Positions 45,249-54,344 are shown, numbered from the stretch's first letter. The stretch: 64,000 nt of DNA from Flagellimonas aequoris (GCF_003584165.1 NZ_QXFJ01000008.1:62001-126000); one strand, 5' to 3'. Translations and numbers: made by a program. Notes: a model not told the origin generated them from the sequence alone.

Positions 45249-46451
45249 ATGGTTTTAGAAATGAAAGTTCCCTCACCAGGGGAATCCATTACAGAGGTTG
45301 AAATCGCCGAATGGTTGGTAGAGGATGGTGACTATGTGGAGAAGGACCAGGCCATTGCCGAGGTGGACTCGGACAAGGCAACTTTGGAGCTTCCTGCGGA
45401 GGAAAGCGGAATTATTACCCTTAAAGCCGAGGTAGGGGATGCCGTGGCCGTTGGTGAGGTGGTTTGCCTTATCGACACCAGTGCGCCAAAACCTGATGGT
45501 GCCGCTCCCAAAGCGGAGAAAAAAGAGGAGCCAAAAGCGGAACCAAAAAAGGAAGAGCCTAAGAAAGAAACCTATGCTTCAGGGGCACCCTCGCCTGCTG
45601 CCAAAAAGATATTGGATGAAAAAGGGATAGAGCCTTCCTCTGTTTCGGGCACCGGAAGGGATGGTCGCATCACCAAGGAAGATGCCGTTCAGGCAGTTCC
45701 TTCCATGGGAACCCCAACTGGTGGTAACCGTGGTGAGACCCGTTCCAAATTGTCCATGTTGCGCAGAAAAGTGGCCGAACGTTTGGTGGCCGCCAAAAAT
45801 GAGACCGCCATGTTGACCACTTTCAATGAAGTGGATATGTCCCCTATTTTTGAACTGCGTTCCAAATACAAAGATCAGTTCAAGGACAAACATGGTGTTG
45901 GACTTGGCTTTATGTCCTTCTTCACCAAAGCGGTGATCAGGGCATTGCAAATGTACCCTGCCGTAAATTCCATGATCGATGGAAAGGAAATGATCACTTA
46001 TGATTTCTGCGATATCAGTATTGCGGTTTCCGGTCCCAAAGGGCTGATGGTGCCCGTAATCCGAAATGCAGAAAACCTAACCTTCCGTGGTGTAGAGGCC
46101 GAAGTGAAACGATTGGCCCTTCGTGCGAGGGACGGACAGATCACTGTGGATGAAATGACCGGTGGTACCTTCACCATTTCCAATGGAGGGGTGTTCGGTT
46201 CCATGTTGAGTACACCGATCATCAACCCACCACAAAGTGGTATTTTGGGCATGCACAATATTGTGGAACGTCCTATTGTAAGGGACGGTGCCATTGCCAT
46301 TGCACCTATCATGTACGTGGCCCTTTCCTATGACCACAGGATTATTGACGGGCGTGAGTCTGTTGGGTTCTTGGTAGCCGTTAAGGAAGCTTTGGAAAGT
46401 CCAGAAGAATTGTTGATGGACGGAAATGTGAAAAGAGCTTTGGAACTCTAA
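45249..46451 (+). CDS. sucB: 2-oxoglutarate dehydrogenase E2, dihydrolipoyl succinyltransferase
   Basis: The 400-aa protein has one N-terminal lipoyl domain with the modified lysine K43 in VDSDKATLEL, a Lys/Glu/Pro linker and a peripheral subunit-binding domain (PSPAAKKILDEKGI, about 111-148). The catalytic core follows, with SYDHRIIDGRE carrying the active His. It moves the succinyl group to CoA. One lipoyl domain is typical of E2o. A strong terminator follows. Confidence 0.97.
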   Translation: MVLEMKVPSPGESITEVEIAEWLVEDGDYVEKDQAIAEVDSDKATLELPAEESGIITLKAEVGDAVAVGEVVCLIDTSAPKPDGAAPKAEKKEEPKAEPKKEEPKKETYASGAPSPAAKKILDEKGIEPSSVSGTGRDGRITKEDAVQAVPSMGTPTGGNRGETRSKLSMLRRKVAERLVAAKNETAMLTTFNEVDMSPIFELRSKYKDQFKDKHGVGLGFMSFFTKAVIRALQMYPAVNSMIDGKEMITYDFCDISIAVSGPKGLMVPVIRNAENLTFRGVEAEVKRLALRARDGQITVDEMTGGTFTISNGGVFGSMLSTPIINPPQSGILGMHNIVERPIVRDGAIAIAPIMYVALSYDHRIIDGRESVGFLVAVKEALESPEELLMDGNVKRALEL

Positions 46452-46470
46452 GTTTCCAATGTCCAATTAT

Positions 46471-46511
46471 AAAAAAAAGGCCCATCCAAATTTTTGGATG
46501 GGCCTTTTTTT
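46471..46511. terminator. Bidirectional terminator between sucB and the cytochrome c peroxidase gene
   Basis: A long stem of about 18 bp (AAAAAAGGCCCATCCAAA paired to its complement) with a short T loop has flanking A and T runs. It separates convergent genes. Confidence 0.93.
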
Positions 46512-46526
46512 ATGGTGTTCTTTTTA

Positions 46527-47861
46527 TTAGTTACATCCCATATCGGTTTTGGATTGGTTGTCCGCAACCGGGAAACAATTACCACTTGGAAGTGAAGCAG
46601 GAGCAAACCGATCTAGGTCCGGATCATGAAGTGCATTTTCGATAAATGTCGTTAACTGGTCTATTTCCTCATCGGTTAATCCCAGTGGAACGAACAAAGG
46701 CGATATGTTGGTGGTACCAATAGCACTATTTTCAACTATCCCCTTGTTTTTATAATCGATAACTTCCTTCACAGATGTAAAACTTCCGCCATGTCCAAAA
46801 AATTTAACATCTTTCAAATTATATAGTGTGGGGGTCTTAAACTTATAATCATCATCCGAGTTCAAGGTAAAACCTCCCCTCCCTCTTTTAATGGTCTCAT
46901 CCACCACGCCAAAAACCTGGTCTTCAGAAAAATCCAACATACCCAAGGCATGAAAAGTGGTACTGTTTAGCCCCGGTCCATTGTGACATGCATAGCAATT
47001 TGCTTTTCCAAAGAATAAAATAGCACCTTTCATCTCATCTTCCGTCATGGCCGAATTGTTACCGTTCAACCATTGCTGAAAGGGTGCCTCGGTGGCCAAA
47101 ACGGTACGTTCATATGCGGCAATCGCCAGACCGGCATAGGTAGCAGAGTATTTTTCGGTTTCATCCACATCCGGAAATGCGGCATCAAAATAGGGAATAT
47201 AGCCCATAGAATCCAGCAGTTCCTTATCACATGTTAAACGGTGCACTCCCATACCCGCAATGGCCTGGGATTCCAAACCTTCGAACCCTAAATGGTTGAC
47301 GGCCTTAGGTGTGCCTTCGGTCCAGCTATTTTCCGTTCCAGTATTGGTTTTAGTACCCCCAAATTGACCGTTCCAAAGCATCACATCTTGGTAAGCGGTG
47401 TTTAATATGGTGGGAGAAAGGATGGGCTGAACATCAATTTCAGTAGGAAGATAGTCAGAGGAAATGGTCCTGGATTCCCCAATTTGGCCAAAGCCAAAGC
47501 CACCTTCCCCAATGCCCTGTTGCATCCCACTTTGGAAACCTGCATTGGCATGATGGCATGCAGCGCAGGAATAAGTGCCCCTCCCTTCAGATTTTGTAGG
47601 GTTTTGTGCCAAACCAGTTTCATGGAAAAGCAATTTTCCCAATACAACCTTGGGTTCTGTTAATGGATTGTTTGGGTCGGACGGAATATTTCCCAAATCA
47701 TAGGAATTGGGTAGTTTTAAAGCTTCCAAATCTCCGTAAAGTAAAGTCAATCTATCTTGGAGCAGTGTCTCTTCAGGAGGGTTCACAAAGACTTCTTCGT
47801 CTGGGCTACAGCTGATAAAAAGTAAGGCCATTAGACAGGGGGTAAGTAGGCTTTTTTTCAT
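46527..47861 (-). CDS. Lipoprotein di-haem cytochrome c peroxidase (MauG/CcpA family)
   Basis: The ATG at 47861 gives a 444-aa lipoprotein (lipobox LFISC, C18). It has two c-type haem sites, CAACH at 99-103 and CYACH at 289-293, and the family stretch VVLGKLLFHETGLAQ. It reduces hydrogen peroxide or oxidises other substrates in the periplasm, anchored to a membrane. A longer in-frame start 138 nt upstream is rejected because it would hide the signal peptide. Confidence 0.93.
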   Translation of the reverse strand: MKKSLLTPCLMALLFISCSPDEEVFVNPPEETLLQDRLTLLYGDLEALKLPNSYDLGNIPSDPNNPLTEPKVVLGKLLFHETGLAQNPTKSEGRGTYSCAACHHANAGFQSGMQQGIGEGGFGFGQIGESRTISSDYLPTEIDVQPILSPTILNTAYQDVMLWNGQFGGTKTNTGTENSWTEGTPKAVNHLGFEGLESQAIAGMGVHRLTCDKELLDSMGYIPYFDAAFPDVDETEKYSATYAGLAIAAYERTVLATEAPFQQWLNGNNSAMTEDEMKGAILFFGKANCYACHNGPGLNSTTFHALGMLDFSEDQVFGVVDETIKRGRGGFTLNSDDDYKFKTPTLYNLKDVKFFGHGGSFTSVKEVIDYKNKGIVENSAIGTTNISPLFVPLGLTDEEIDQLTTFIENALHDPDLDRFAPASLPSGNCFPVADNQSKTDMGCN

Positions 47862-48032
47862 TTTGGATCGGGATTCTAGTTCAAGTTTGAATACACCAAA
47901 GTTCCGAAGTTCTGTAATGGAAAATGGTAATTTTTGATGAAATGAATCGTAATTTAGATGAATGGTCAGGGCGGTTCCAAGTACTCTTAGATTCCGCACA
48001 AGGTTCGGTTTGAATCAAACGAATAAATACCT

Positions 48033-48473
48033 TTACTTTTTCAAGTAGAGGCATTTTTTATTGTAATCGATCACGGCCTTTCCTTTTTTAAGGACATCGG
48101 CACCGATGATGCCATCCACGGGCAAAGCGTTATGGGACACCAAGGCTTGGTTCACGTGCACGAGGTCAAATAATACGATTTTAAGCTTGCTCTTTTTCCA
48201 ATCCCCGATCTGGATCTTGTTTTTGGAGGAGATAAGGGTTTCCATTTCGGTGGCACCTGCTCCAGCCGCTTTGATGTCGGTAGCTTCGGAGGCCATTTTA
48301 AAAAACTCGATTTTATCGATGCCCACGCAGGTGTTGGAAGCTCCTGTATCCAAAATGAACTTGCCTGAAACCCCATTGATCTTGGCTACGATTTCAAAAT
48401 GGTTGGTTTCGGTGAACACGAGCGGCACCTTAATATAGTCTTTGGATTTCAGGAACTTTTTGAGTGATGTCAT
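48033..48473 (-). CDS. Retropepsin-like aspartic protease domain protein
   Basis: The 146-aa protein has the retropepsin start FILDTGASNTCVG (catalytic Asp about residue 42) and a second flap region ending VDGIIGADVLKKGKAVID, the usual clan AA pattern. Bacterial members are single-domain dimers of unknown substrate. No signal peptide is evident. A REP-like hairpin lies just upstream of its start. Confidence 0.86.
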   Translation of the reverse strand: MTSLKKFLKSKDYIKVPLVFTETNHFEIVAKINGVSGKFILDTGASNTCVGIDKIEFFKMASEATDIKAAGAGATEMETLISSKNKIQIGDWKKSKLKIVLFDLVHVNQALVSHNALPVDGIIGADVLKKGKAVIDYNKKCLYLKK

Positions 48474-48490
48474 GTGGTATATTGTACTTT

Positions 48491-48517
48491 GTCGTCCTGA
48501 GCGCAGTCGAAGGACCT
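48491..48517. repeat. REP-like intergenic element (GTCCTGAGCGCAGTCGAAGGAC type)
   Basis: The core GTCCTGAGCGCAGTCGAAGG lies in a spacer between two genes, and GTCCT (48494-48498) pairs with AGGAC (48511-48515). Elements with this core are common in Flavobacteriaceae spacers, from memory. A search of the genome would confirm it. Confidence 0.6.
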
Positions 48518-48577
48518 CAAAATGTTTTATTGGATATGAAAGTTTTGGGACAACTAAGATAAAACTATTTTTGTGTT

Positions 48578-49183
48578 ATGACAGATTTAGCTTTTAAGAA
48601 GATAACCATCATGCTCCTTTGTGTGTCCTTGTTGGTGTCTTGCAACCAAGAGTCAAAGAAAATGGACAAGGTGGCCTTGGTTGAAAAGTATTACCAGGCA
48701 ATGAACGATTCTGATTATTCAAAAGTGACTGGGATGTTCTATGACAGCATAAGGTTTAATGAAATGGACAACACAAGAACTTTTACCAACGAGCGGTATC
48801 GTAACCTAATTCAATGGGATTCTGTATTTAATCCAAAGTACCAGATTTTGGATATTAAAGAAGAGGGGGAGGAACTCCATTTGAAAATCTCCAAGGAGTG
48901 CGATAGAATTATGTTTTTACAAGGGAGGCCTTTTGTTTCAAAGGAGGTCATCAGGTTTAAAGAAGGAGCCATTTATAGTATCGATATTGTAGAATACATT
49001 GATTTTAATGACTCCTTGTGGATTGCCAATCGTGAAAATCTGGTTTCATGGATAGGGGAACATCATCCTGAATTGAACGGATTTATTTATGACCAGACGA
49101 AACAAGGTGCCCTAAATTATTTGAAAGCCATGGAGTTTTATAAAAACAGAGAGGATTCCATGACTGATAAAGAAAGAAATTAA
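48578..49183 (+). CDS. Lipoprotein of unknown function, NTF2-like start
   Basis: The 201-aa protein has an N-terminal hydrophobic segment and a lipobox LLVSC (C23), then VEKYYQAMNDSDYSKVTGMFYDS. This helix-plus-loop pattern is like the start of SnoaL/NTF2-like proteins. The second half is acidic. The domain call is weak. REP-like hairpins flank the gene on both sides. Confidence 0.6.
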   Translation: MTDLAFKKITIMLLCVSLLVSCNQESKKMDKVALVEKYYQAMNDSDYSKVTGMFYDSIRFNEMDNTRTFTNERYRNLIQWDSVFNPKYQILDIKEEGEELHLKISKECDRIMFLQGRPFVSKEVIRFKEGAIYSIDIVEYIDFNDSLWIANRENLVSWIGEHHPELNGFIYDQTKQGALNYLKAMEFYKNREDSMTDKERN

Positions 49184-49189
49184 GAATAA

Positions 49190-49214
49190 AGATTCCCTCT
49201 TTCGAGGAATGACA
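49190..49214. repeat. REP-like intergenic hairpin (ATTCC...GGAATGACA type)
   Basis: ATTCCCTC (49192-49199) pairs with GAGGAAT (49204-49210) with one bulged C and a TTTC loop, followed by GACA. This resembles the common ATTCC..GGAATGAC repeat of bacterial spacers. It sits just after the lipoprotein gene and 12 nt before the tatD start. Confidence 0.5.
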
Positions 49215-49225
49215 TAAAATCTGAA

Positions 49226-49993
49226 ATGATCATAACCGATACCCATACCCATTTATATAGTGAGGCTTTTGACGAAGACCGAGATGCCATGATGCAACGG
49301 GCATTGGATGCAGGAGTGGAACGTTTTTTTATCCCGGCTATTGACTCCACTTACACCCAGGCCATGTTGGAACTGGAGTCCAACTATCCCCAAAATGTGT
49401 TTTTGATGATGGGATTGCACCCCACCCATGTCAAGGAAAACTTTAAGGAAGAACTGGCTTTGGTGGAAGAATGGCTCTCCAAACGAAAATTCTATGCCGT
49501 GGGGGAAATCGGTATCGACCTGTATTGGGACAAGACTTTTTTGAAACAGCAGCAAGAAGCGTTTGTGTTCCAGATACGTTTGGCCAAAAAACACCAATTG
49601 CCCATCGTAATCCATTGCCGCGATGCCTTTGATGAAATCTTCGAGATTTTGGAACAGGAAAAAAGCGATGACCTTTTCGGGATTTTTCATTGCTTTACCG
49701 GAACCTTGGAACAGGCCCATCAGGCCATATCCTATAACATGAAATTGGGCATTGGGGGAGTGGCCACCTTTAAAAATGGAAAAATTGACCAGTTTTTGGA
49801 TCAAATCAATTTGAAACACATTGTCTTGGAGACCGATTCGCCCTATTTGGCCCCGGTACCGTATCGCGGCAAGCGCAATGAAAGTTATTATGTCGTTCAA
49901 GTGCTGGAAAAGCTATCCTTTATATATGGTAGGCCTTCAGAAGAAATTGCAAGCATCACGACCGATAATTCAAAAGAAGTTTTTGGTATTTAG
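49226..49993 (+). CDS. tatD: TatD-family deoxyribonuclease
   Basis: The 255-aa metal-dependent hydrolase has all family motifs: DTHTHLYSEAF at the start, GEIGIDLYWD, IHCRDAFDE, HCFTG and ETDSPYLAPVPYRGKRN near the end. TatD enzymes are 3' to 5' DNases or DNA repair factors. It is followed by ansA after 2 nt. Confidence 0.95.
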   Translation: MIITDTHTHLYSEAFDEDRDAMMQRALDAGVERFFIPAIDSTYTQAMLELESNYPQNVFLMMGLHPTHVKENFKEELALVEEWLSKRKFYAVGEIGIDLYWDKTFLKQQQEAFVFQIRLAKKHQLPIVIHCRDAFDEIFEILEQEKSDDLFGIFHCFTGTLEQAHQAISYNMKLGIGGVATFKNGKIDQFLDQINLKHIVLETDSPYLAPVPYRGKRNESYYVVQVLEKLSFIYGRPSEEIASITTDNSKEVFGI

Positions 49994-49995
49994 CC

Positions 49996-51027
49996 ATGAA
50001 AAAGAAACCGAACATACTGCTTATTTATACCGGGGGTACCATTGGGATGGTCAAGGATTATGAAACAGGTGCCCTGCGGGCCTTCAATTTTGATGAACTC
50101 ATCAAGAACATTCCGGAACTGAACCAATTGGATTGTACCTTAAGTGGAGTGTCCTTTAAAAATCCTATCGACTCCTCCAATATGAACCCTAGTTATTGGT
50201 CCTTGATCGCTTCCATCATCGAGGAACATTATGCGGGTCATGATGGTTTTGTGGTGCTTCACGGAAGTGATACGATGAGCTATTCGGCATCCGCATTGAG
50301 TTTTATGTTGGAAAACCTAGACAAACCGGTCATTTTTACAGGATCGCAATTGCCCATCGGGGATCTTAGGACCGATGCCAAGGAGAATCTGATCACTTCC
50401 ATAGAGATTGCGTCGCTTCAGGAAAACGGCAAACCGGTGGTGCAAGAAGTAGGACTCTATTTTGAATACAAATTGTATCGGGGCAACCGAACCACCAAAA
50501 TCAATGCTGAACATTTTGAGGCTTTTGCTTCCTTGAACTATCCACCTTTGGTGGAATCGGGGGTACATTTAAAAGTGCACCACAACTATCTGTTAAAAAA
50601 GCAGGCCAAGAACAAGTCTCTATTGGTGCACAAACAAATGGATGATCGGGTGGCGATTCTCAAATTGTTTCCCGGGATCAACCAAGAAGTGTTGAAAGCG
50701 GTGTTGAACATACCTCAATTGAAGGCACTAGTTCTGGAAACTTATGGTGCCGGAAATGCCCCCATGGATGGATGGTTCCTGCAAGAATTGAAATCCGCAG
50801 TAAAAAAAGGTTTACACATCATTAACGTGACCCAGTGCTCTGGAGGTAGTGTTTTTATGGGGCATTATGAGACCAGCGAAAAGCTCAAGGAAATGCAACT
50901 GGTTAATGGCAAGGATATTACAACCGAGGCGGCTGTGACCAAAGCCATGTACCTATTGGGGACGGGCGTTCCCGATACATTGTTCAAGACAATTTTCGAG
51001 ACACCGCTCCGTGGTGAAATGGTGTAA
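49996..51027 (+). CDS. ansA: Type I (cytosolic) L-asparaginase
   Basis: The 343-aa protein has YTGGTIGMVK at the start (catalytic Thr) and FVVLHGSDTMSYSASALSFML in the middle, the two Thr sites of asparaginase. It hydrolyses L-asparagine to aspartate and ammonia. There is no signal peptide, so it is the cytosolic type. It shares the transcript with tatD. Confidence 0.95.
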   Translation: MKKKPNILLIYTGGTIGMVKDYETGALRAFNFDELIKNIPELNQLDCTLSGVSFKNPIDSSNMNPSYWSLIASIIEEHYAGHDGFVVLHGSDTMSYSASALSFMLENLDKPVIFTGSQLPIGDLRTDAKENLITSIEIASLQENGKPVVQEVGLYFEYKLYRGNRTTKINAEHFEAFASLNYPPLVESGVHLKVHHNYLLKKQAKNKSLLVHKQMDDRVAILKLFPGINQEVLKAVLNIPQLKALVLETYGAGNAPMDGWFLQELKSAVKKGLHIINVTQCSGGSVFMGHYETSEKLKEMQLVNGKDITTEAAVTKAMYLLGTGVPDTLFKTIFETPLRGEMV

Positions 51028-51093
51028 AATTAACGCCTCAAATTTCTATAACTGATTATTTTTTTGTTTATTGGTCGGCCTAAATGAAGGAAT

Positions 51094-51181
51094 AGAGAGG
51101 TGGCCGAGTGGTCGAAGGCGCACGCCTGGAAAGTGTGTATACACCAAAAGTGTATCGAGGGTTCGAATCCCTTCCTCTCTG
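51094..51181 (+). tRNA. tRNA-Ser (anticodon GGA)
   Basis: An 88-nt class II tRNA. AGAGAGG (51094-51100) pairs with CCTCTCT (51174-51180), with discriminator G at 51181. The anticodon loop is CTGGAAA between CACGC and GTGTG, giving GGA, which reads UCC and UCU. A long variable arm with TACAC/GTGTA is present. The 3' CCA is not encoded. Confidence 0.95.
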
Positions 51182-51190
51182 CAAGGTATT

Positions 51191-51224
51191 TTAGTTTTTC
51201 AATTGCAAAATTTTTATATCTTTA
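51191..51224 (+). promoter_or_regulatory. Probable promoter of the exbB cluster
   Basis: A -7-like TATCTTTA (51217-51224) lies 36 nt before the exbB ATG, with a T-rich -33 region about 22 nt upstream (TTTAG at 51190-51194). The match is moderate. Confidence 0.45.
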
Positions 51225-51260
51225 ACATTATTAACTAACTAAATTTAAGTTTTAAGTAAA

Positions 51261-51989
51261 ATGAAAAAAATATCCTTTACTCTGGCTGCTGCCGGAATGT
51301 TTGTGATGGGAACTACAACTGCATCTGCAGCAATGTTGCAAGAAGAAGCTGAAGCCAGCAAAGGTTTCACCCAGGTATTGAAAGAACAGTTTATCCAAGG
51401 GGGGCCTGCCTTCATGGGAATCGTACTTCTTTGTTTGATCTTGGGATTGGCAGTTGCCATTGAAAGAATCATTTATTTGAATTTGGCTACCACGAACACT
51501 GCCAAATTGAAACAACAGGTTGAAGATGCCTTGGCTTCCGGAGGTGTTGAAGCGGCCAAAGAGGTTTGCAGAAATACAAAAGGACCTGTTGCTTCTATCT
51601 TCTACCAAGGATTGGACAGATCTTCCGAAGGTTTGGAATCTGCTGAAAAAGCAGTTGTTGCCTACGGTGGTGTACAAATGGGCCAATTGGAGAAAAACGT
51701 ATCTTGGTTGTCCTTGTTTATCGCTGTGGCCCCTATGCTTGGGTTCATGGGTACGGTAATCGGTATGATCCAGGCCTTCCAGAAAATCGCCGCTGTTGGT
51801 AACTTGAGTGCCTCTTTGATCGCTGGTGATATCCAGGTGGCCTTGTTGACCACGGTATTCGGTTTGATCGTTGCCATCATCCTTCAGATTTTCTACAACT
51901 ACATCATTGCTAAGATCGATAGTATCGTAAATGACATGGAAGATGCCTCTATATCTTTGATTGATATGTTGGCAGCACACAAGAAATAA
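51261..51989 (+). CDS. exbB: MotA/TolQ/ExbB proton-channel protein
   Basis: The 242-aa protein has an N-terminal hydrophobic helix or uncleaved signal (residues 3-22) and then the three membrane helices of ExbB. Helix 1 is GIVLLCLILGLAVAIERIIYL and the later pair includes FIAVAPMLGFMGTVIGMIQAF with the usual Thr/Gly motifs. With ExbD it forms the proton-driven motor that energises TonB. It heads a four-gene cluster. Confidence 0.93.
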   Translation: MKKISFTLAAAGMFVMGTTTASAAMLQEEAEASKGFTQVLKEQFIQGGPAFMGIVLLCLILGLAVAIERIIYLNLATTNTAKLKQQVEDALASGGVEAAKEVCRNTKGPVASIFYQGLDRSSEGLESAEKAVVAYGGVQMGQLEKNVSWLSLFIAVAPMLGFMGTVIGMIQAFQKIAAVGNLSASLIAGDIQVALLTTVFGLIVAIILQIFYNYIIAKIDSIVNDMEDASISLIDMLAAHKK

Positions 51990-52016
51990 TTACGGAACTA
52001 AAAACTATCGGGAAAC

Positions 52017-52454
52017 ATGAATAAAATAGTAAAAATAGCACTCATTGCAATCGGACTGATTTCTGCTGTTCTATGGTTTTCATTGCCATCAGCGGATGAT
52101 CCGGCTGCAATCAGCAGTGGGTCAATGAACTTCATGTTCATCATCATGTACATTTTGTTGGCCATAGCCGTAGTGGCGTCACTGTTCTTTGGATTGACAA
52201 AATTGCTTTCCACTCCGGGAAGCCTTAAGAAAACCTTGTTCGCCCTTGGTGGATTGGCCATTGTGGTGGCCGTTTCCTATGGACTTTCTTCCGACAACGC
52301 CCCTGTTGTTGAGGAAATGGCAAGCAGAGGTATTACGACCACCGAAGGAACTGTGAAAAACATTGGAATGGGATTGAATGTATTCTTCATCCTAACCGTA
52401 GTAGCGGTGGTTCTAATGGTTTTCCCAGGATTGAAGAAAATGTTTGTAAAGTAA
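52017..52454 (+). CDS. Four-helix membrane protein between exbB and exbD
   Basis: The 145-aa product has four predicted helices, at about residues 5-22, 42-65, 80-98 and 117-140. No named domain is recognised. Its fixed place between exbB and exbD suggests an accessory part of the proton motor; this is inferred from position only. Confidence 0.7.
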   Translation: MNKIVKIALIAIGLISAVLWFSLPSADDPAAISSGSMNFMFIIMYILLAIAVVASLFFGLTKLLSTPGSLKKTLFALGGLAIVVAVSYGLSSDNAPVVEEMASRGITTTEGTVKNIGMGLNVFFILTVVAVVLMVFPGLKKMFVK

Positions 52455-52464
52455 AAGTTGAATT

Positions 52465-53070
52465 ATGCCTAGAAGAAAAGCAGCGCCGGAAGTCAATGCC
52501 GGTTCCATGGCGGACATCGCTTTCCTCTTGCTTATCTTTTTCTTGGTGACCACCACCATTGAAACGGATGCAGGTCTGGATCGTATGTTACCGCCGATCG
52601 AACCGCCAGATACAGATGTAGTGATTAAGCAAAAGAACATTTTTACGGTGAACATCAATAAAAATGGTCAATTGCTGGTAGAGGATAATTTGATGGAATT
52701 GAAGGATTTGAGAAAGGCTGCCATTGCATTTCTTGAAAACAACGCAGATGGTTCCTGTACTTTCTGTAAAGGGAAGAAGGATCAATCCTCATCGGATAAT
52801 CCAACAAAAGCGATCATCTCTTTGAAGAATGACAGGGAAACCAAGTACAGTACTTATATTACCGTTCAGAACGAATTGGTAGGTGCCTATAATGATTTGA
52901 GGAACCGCGAGGCCCAAAGGCTATATAATCGCGACTTCACCAAAATGGAAGCCGAGTACCTCAACCCTGAAACCCCTTCTGCCATTAGAGATGAGTTGAA
53001 AGACAAAGTGAAGCGTATCCAGGATATGTTCCCACAGAAGCTTTCGGAAGCAGAAACATCAACCAATTAA
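52465..53070 (+). CDS. exbD: ExbD/TolR-family protein, first copy
   Basis: The 201-aa protein has a single membrane helix with the conserved Asp in AGSMADIAFLLLIFFLVTTTI. A periplasmic domain includes VNINKNGQLLVEDN. It contains an unusual CTFCKGKK segment (CxxC) in the middle. The paired second copy follows after 14 nt. Confidence 0.92.
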   Translation: MPRRKAAPEVNAGSMADIAFLLLIFFLVTTTIETDAGLDRMLPPIEPPDTDVVIKQKNIFTVNINKNGQLLVEDNLMELKDLRKAAIAFLENNADGSCTFCKGKKDQSSSDNPTKAIISLKNDRETKYSTYITVQNELVGAYNDLRNREAQRLYNRDFTKMEAEYLNPETPSAIRDELKDKVKRIQDMFPQKLSEAETSTN

Positions 53071-53084
53071 AACTAGAATTTAGT

Positions 53085-53567
53085 ATGGCTAAGTTTACAA
53101 AAAAGAAGGACGGGGATTTGCCAGCGGTATCCACAGCATCTTTGCCGGATATCGTGTTCATGTTGCTGTTCTTTTTTATGACCGTGACCACGATGAAAGA
53201 CAGTTCGTTAATGGTTGAAAACACGCTTCCCAACGCAACGGAGGTAAAGAAATTGGAAAAGAAGGACCGCGTAATCTATATCTACGTGGGAAAACCTACC
53301 CAAGAATATCAAAAGGTTTTTGGTTCTGAACCAAAAATCCAGTTGAATGATAAATTTGCCAATGTGGACGAAGTTGGGTCCTTTATTTTGGCAGAGCGTG
53401 CAAAAAAACCTCAAGAACTTCAAAACGTATTGACTACTGCATTAAAGGTCGATAAGAATGCCAATATGGGTCTTATCACCGATATAAAACAAGAATTGAG
53501 GAAAGTGAATGCCCTAAAAGTGAATTATACTACTTATGAGGGAGATGCTTTTAACAATCTACAGTAG
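53085..53567 (+). CDS. ExbD/TolR-family protein, second copy
   Basis: The 160-aa protein has the membrane helix with the proton-carrying Asp in ASLPDIVFMLLFFFMTVTT, then a shorter periplasmic domain. Two different ExbD proteins behind one ExbB are common in Bacteroidota and could form a mixed dimer; which residues pair cannot be seen. A terminator follows. Confidence 0.92.
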   Translation: MAKFTKKKDGDLPAVSTASLPDIVFMLLFFFMTVTTMKDSSLMVENTLPNATEVKKLEKKDRVIYIYVGKPTQEYQKVFGSEPKIQLNDKFANVDEVGSFILAERAKKPQELQNVLTTALKVDKNANMGLITDIKQELRKVNALKVNYTTYEGDAFNNLQ

Positions 53568-53590
53568 GCAATAGCTTAGATTTAGTGGGA

Positions 53591-53624
53591 AACGCTCCAA
53601 ATTCTTAATTTGGAGCGTTTTTTG
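53591..53624 (+). terminator. Terminator after the exb cluster
   Basis: A 12-bp perfect stem AACGCTCCAAAT / ATTTGGAGCGTT with a 5-nt loop is followed by a T-run. It rules out the in-frame ATG at 53610 as the start of the next gene, because that codon lies inside the stem. Confidence 0.9.
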
Positions 53625-53639
53625 TTTATAAAGAATATA

Positions 53640-54344
53640 ATGGATAAGGTTATAAGGCGATTTTTGATGCTTGGCGTGGGACTGCTCACGTTCTGTGCAC
53701 ATTCCCAAACAGATGAGACAACAACCGGTCAGGAAGATTTTTCAAGGTATTTGGAAGATCAGTTTTATGCAGGATTTGGATATAATGTACTCTTGGGGAA
53801 ACCGGAGGGAGTGGTGCAGCGGAACCTTTCCTATAACCTCCAGTTTGGCATTATCAAGGATATCCCCTTAAACCAGCGGAGGAATTTTGGCGTAGGACTT
53901 GGAGTTGGGTATGCGGTCAATTCCTATTACTCAAATATGGTAGTATCCCAAAATGTCAACACTTTCCTCTATGAGGTAATGAATACCTCAGATTTTAAGC
54001 GCAGTAAATTGGAGACCCATGCCGTGGAGTTTCCCTTTGAGCTCAGATGGAGGACATCAACGGCCGAAGAGTACAAATTTTGGCGTATTTATGCCGGTGC
54101 CAAATTGGGGTATGTTTTTTCAGGAAGGTCGCGGGTGGTGACCGATGAAGGAACTACCGGATTCGCCAATGATGACATTGAAAAGCTTCAATATGGGCTC
54201 ATGGTGAATTTCGGTTACAATACCTGGAACATTCATGTTTATTATGCCCTTAATCCACTACTAAAAGATGGTACGGCTCTAGATACTGGAGAATCCATTG
54301 ACATTAGGGCTCTACGGATAGGTGTCATCTTCTATATCCTATAG
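53640..54344 (+). CDS. Secreted outer-membrane beta-barrel-like protein
   Basis: The ATG at 53640 gives a 234-aa protein with a signal peptide (MDKVIRRFLMLGVGLLTFCAHSQ in outline). Its beta-rich pattern, with RNFGVGLGVGYAVNSYYS and a late AKLGYVFSGRSRVV, is like porin/PorT-family barrels. It ends in the aromatic strand IRALRIGVIFYIL typical of barrel termini. The role is unknown. The gene starts after the exb terminator, so it has its own promoter. Confidence 0.78.
   Translation: MDKVIRRFLMLGVGLLTFCAHSQTDETTTGQEDFSRYLEDQFYAGFGYNVLLGKPEGVVQRNLSYNLQFGIIKDIPLNQRRNFGVGLGVGYAVNSYYSNMVVSQNVNTFLYEVMNTSDFKRSKLETHAVEFPFELRWRTSTAEEYKFWRIYAGAKLGYVFSGRSRVVTDEGTTGFANDDIEKLQYGLMVNFGYNTWNIHVYYALNPLLKDGTALDTGESIDIRALRIGVIFYIL

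Noticed and set aside
47862..47999. N-terminal extension of the cytochrome c peroxidase
   Set aside because: The extension would bury a clear lipoprotein signal peptide starting at 47861.
53610..53639. Upstream start of the barrel-like protein
   Set aside because: The codon lies inside the stem of the exb terminator, and the shorter form has a proper signal peptide.
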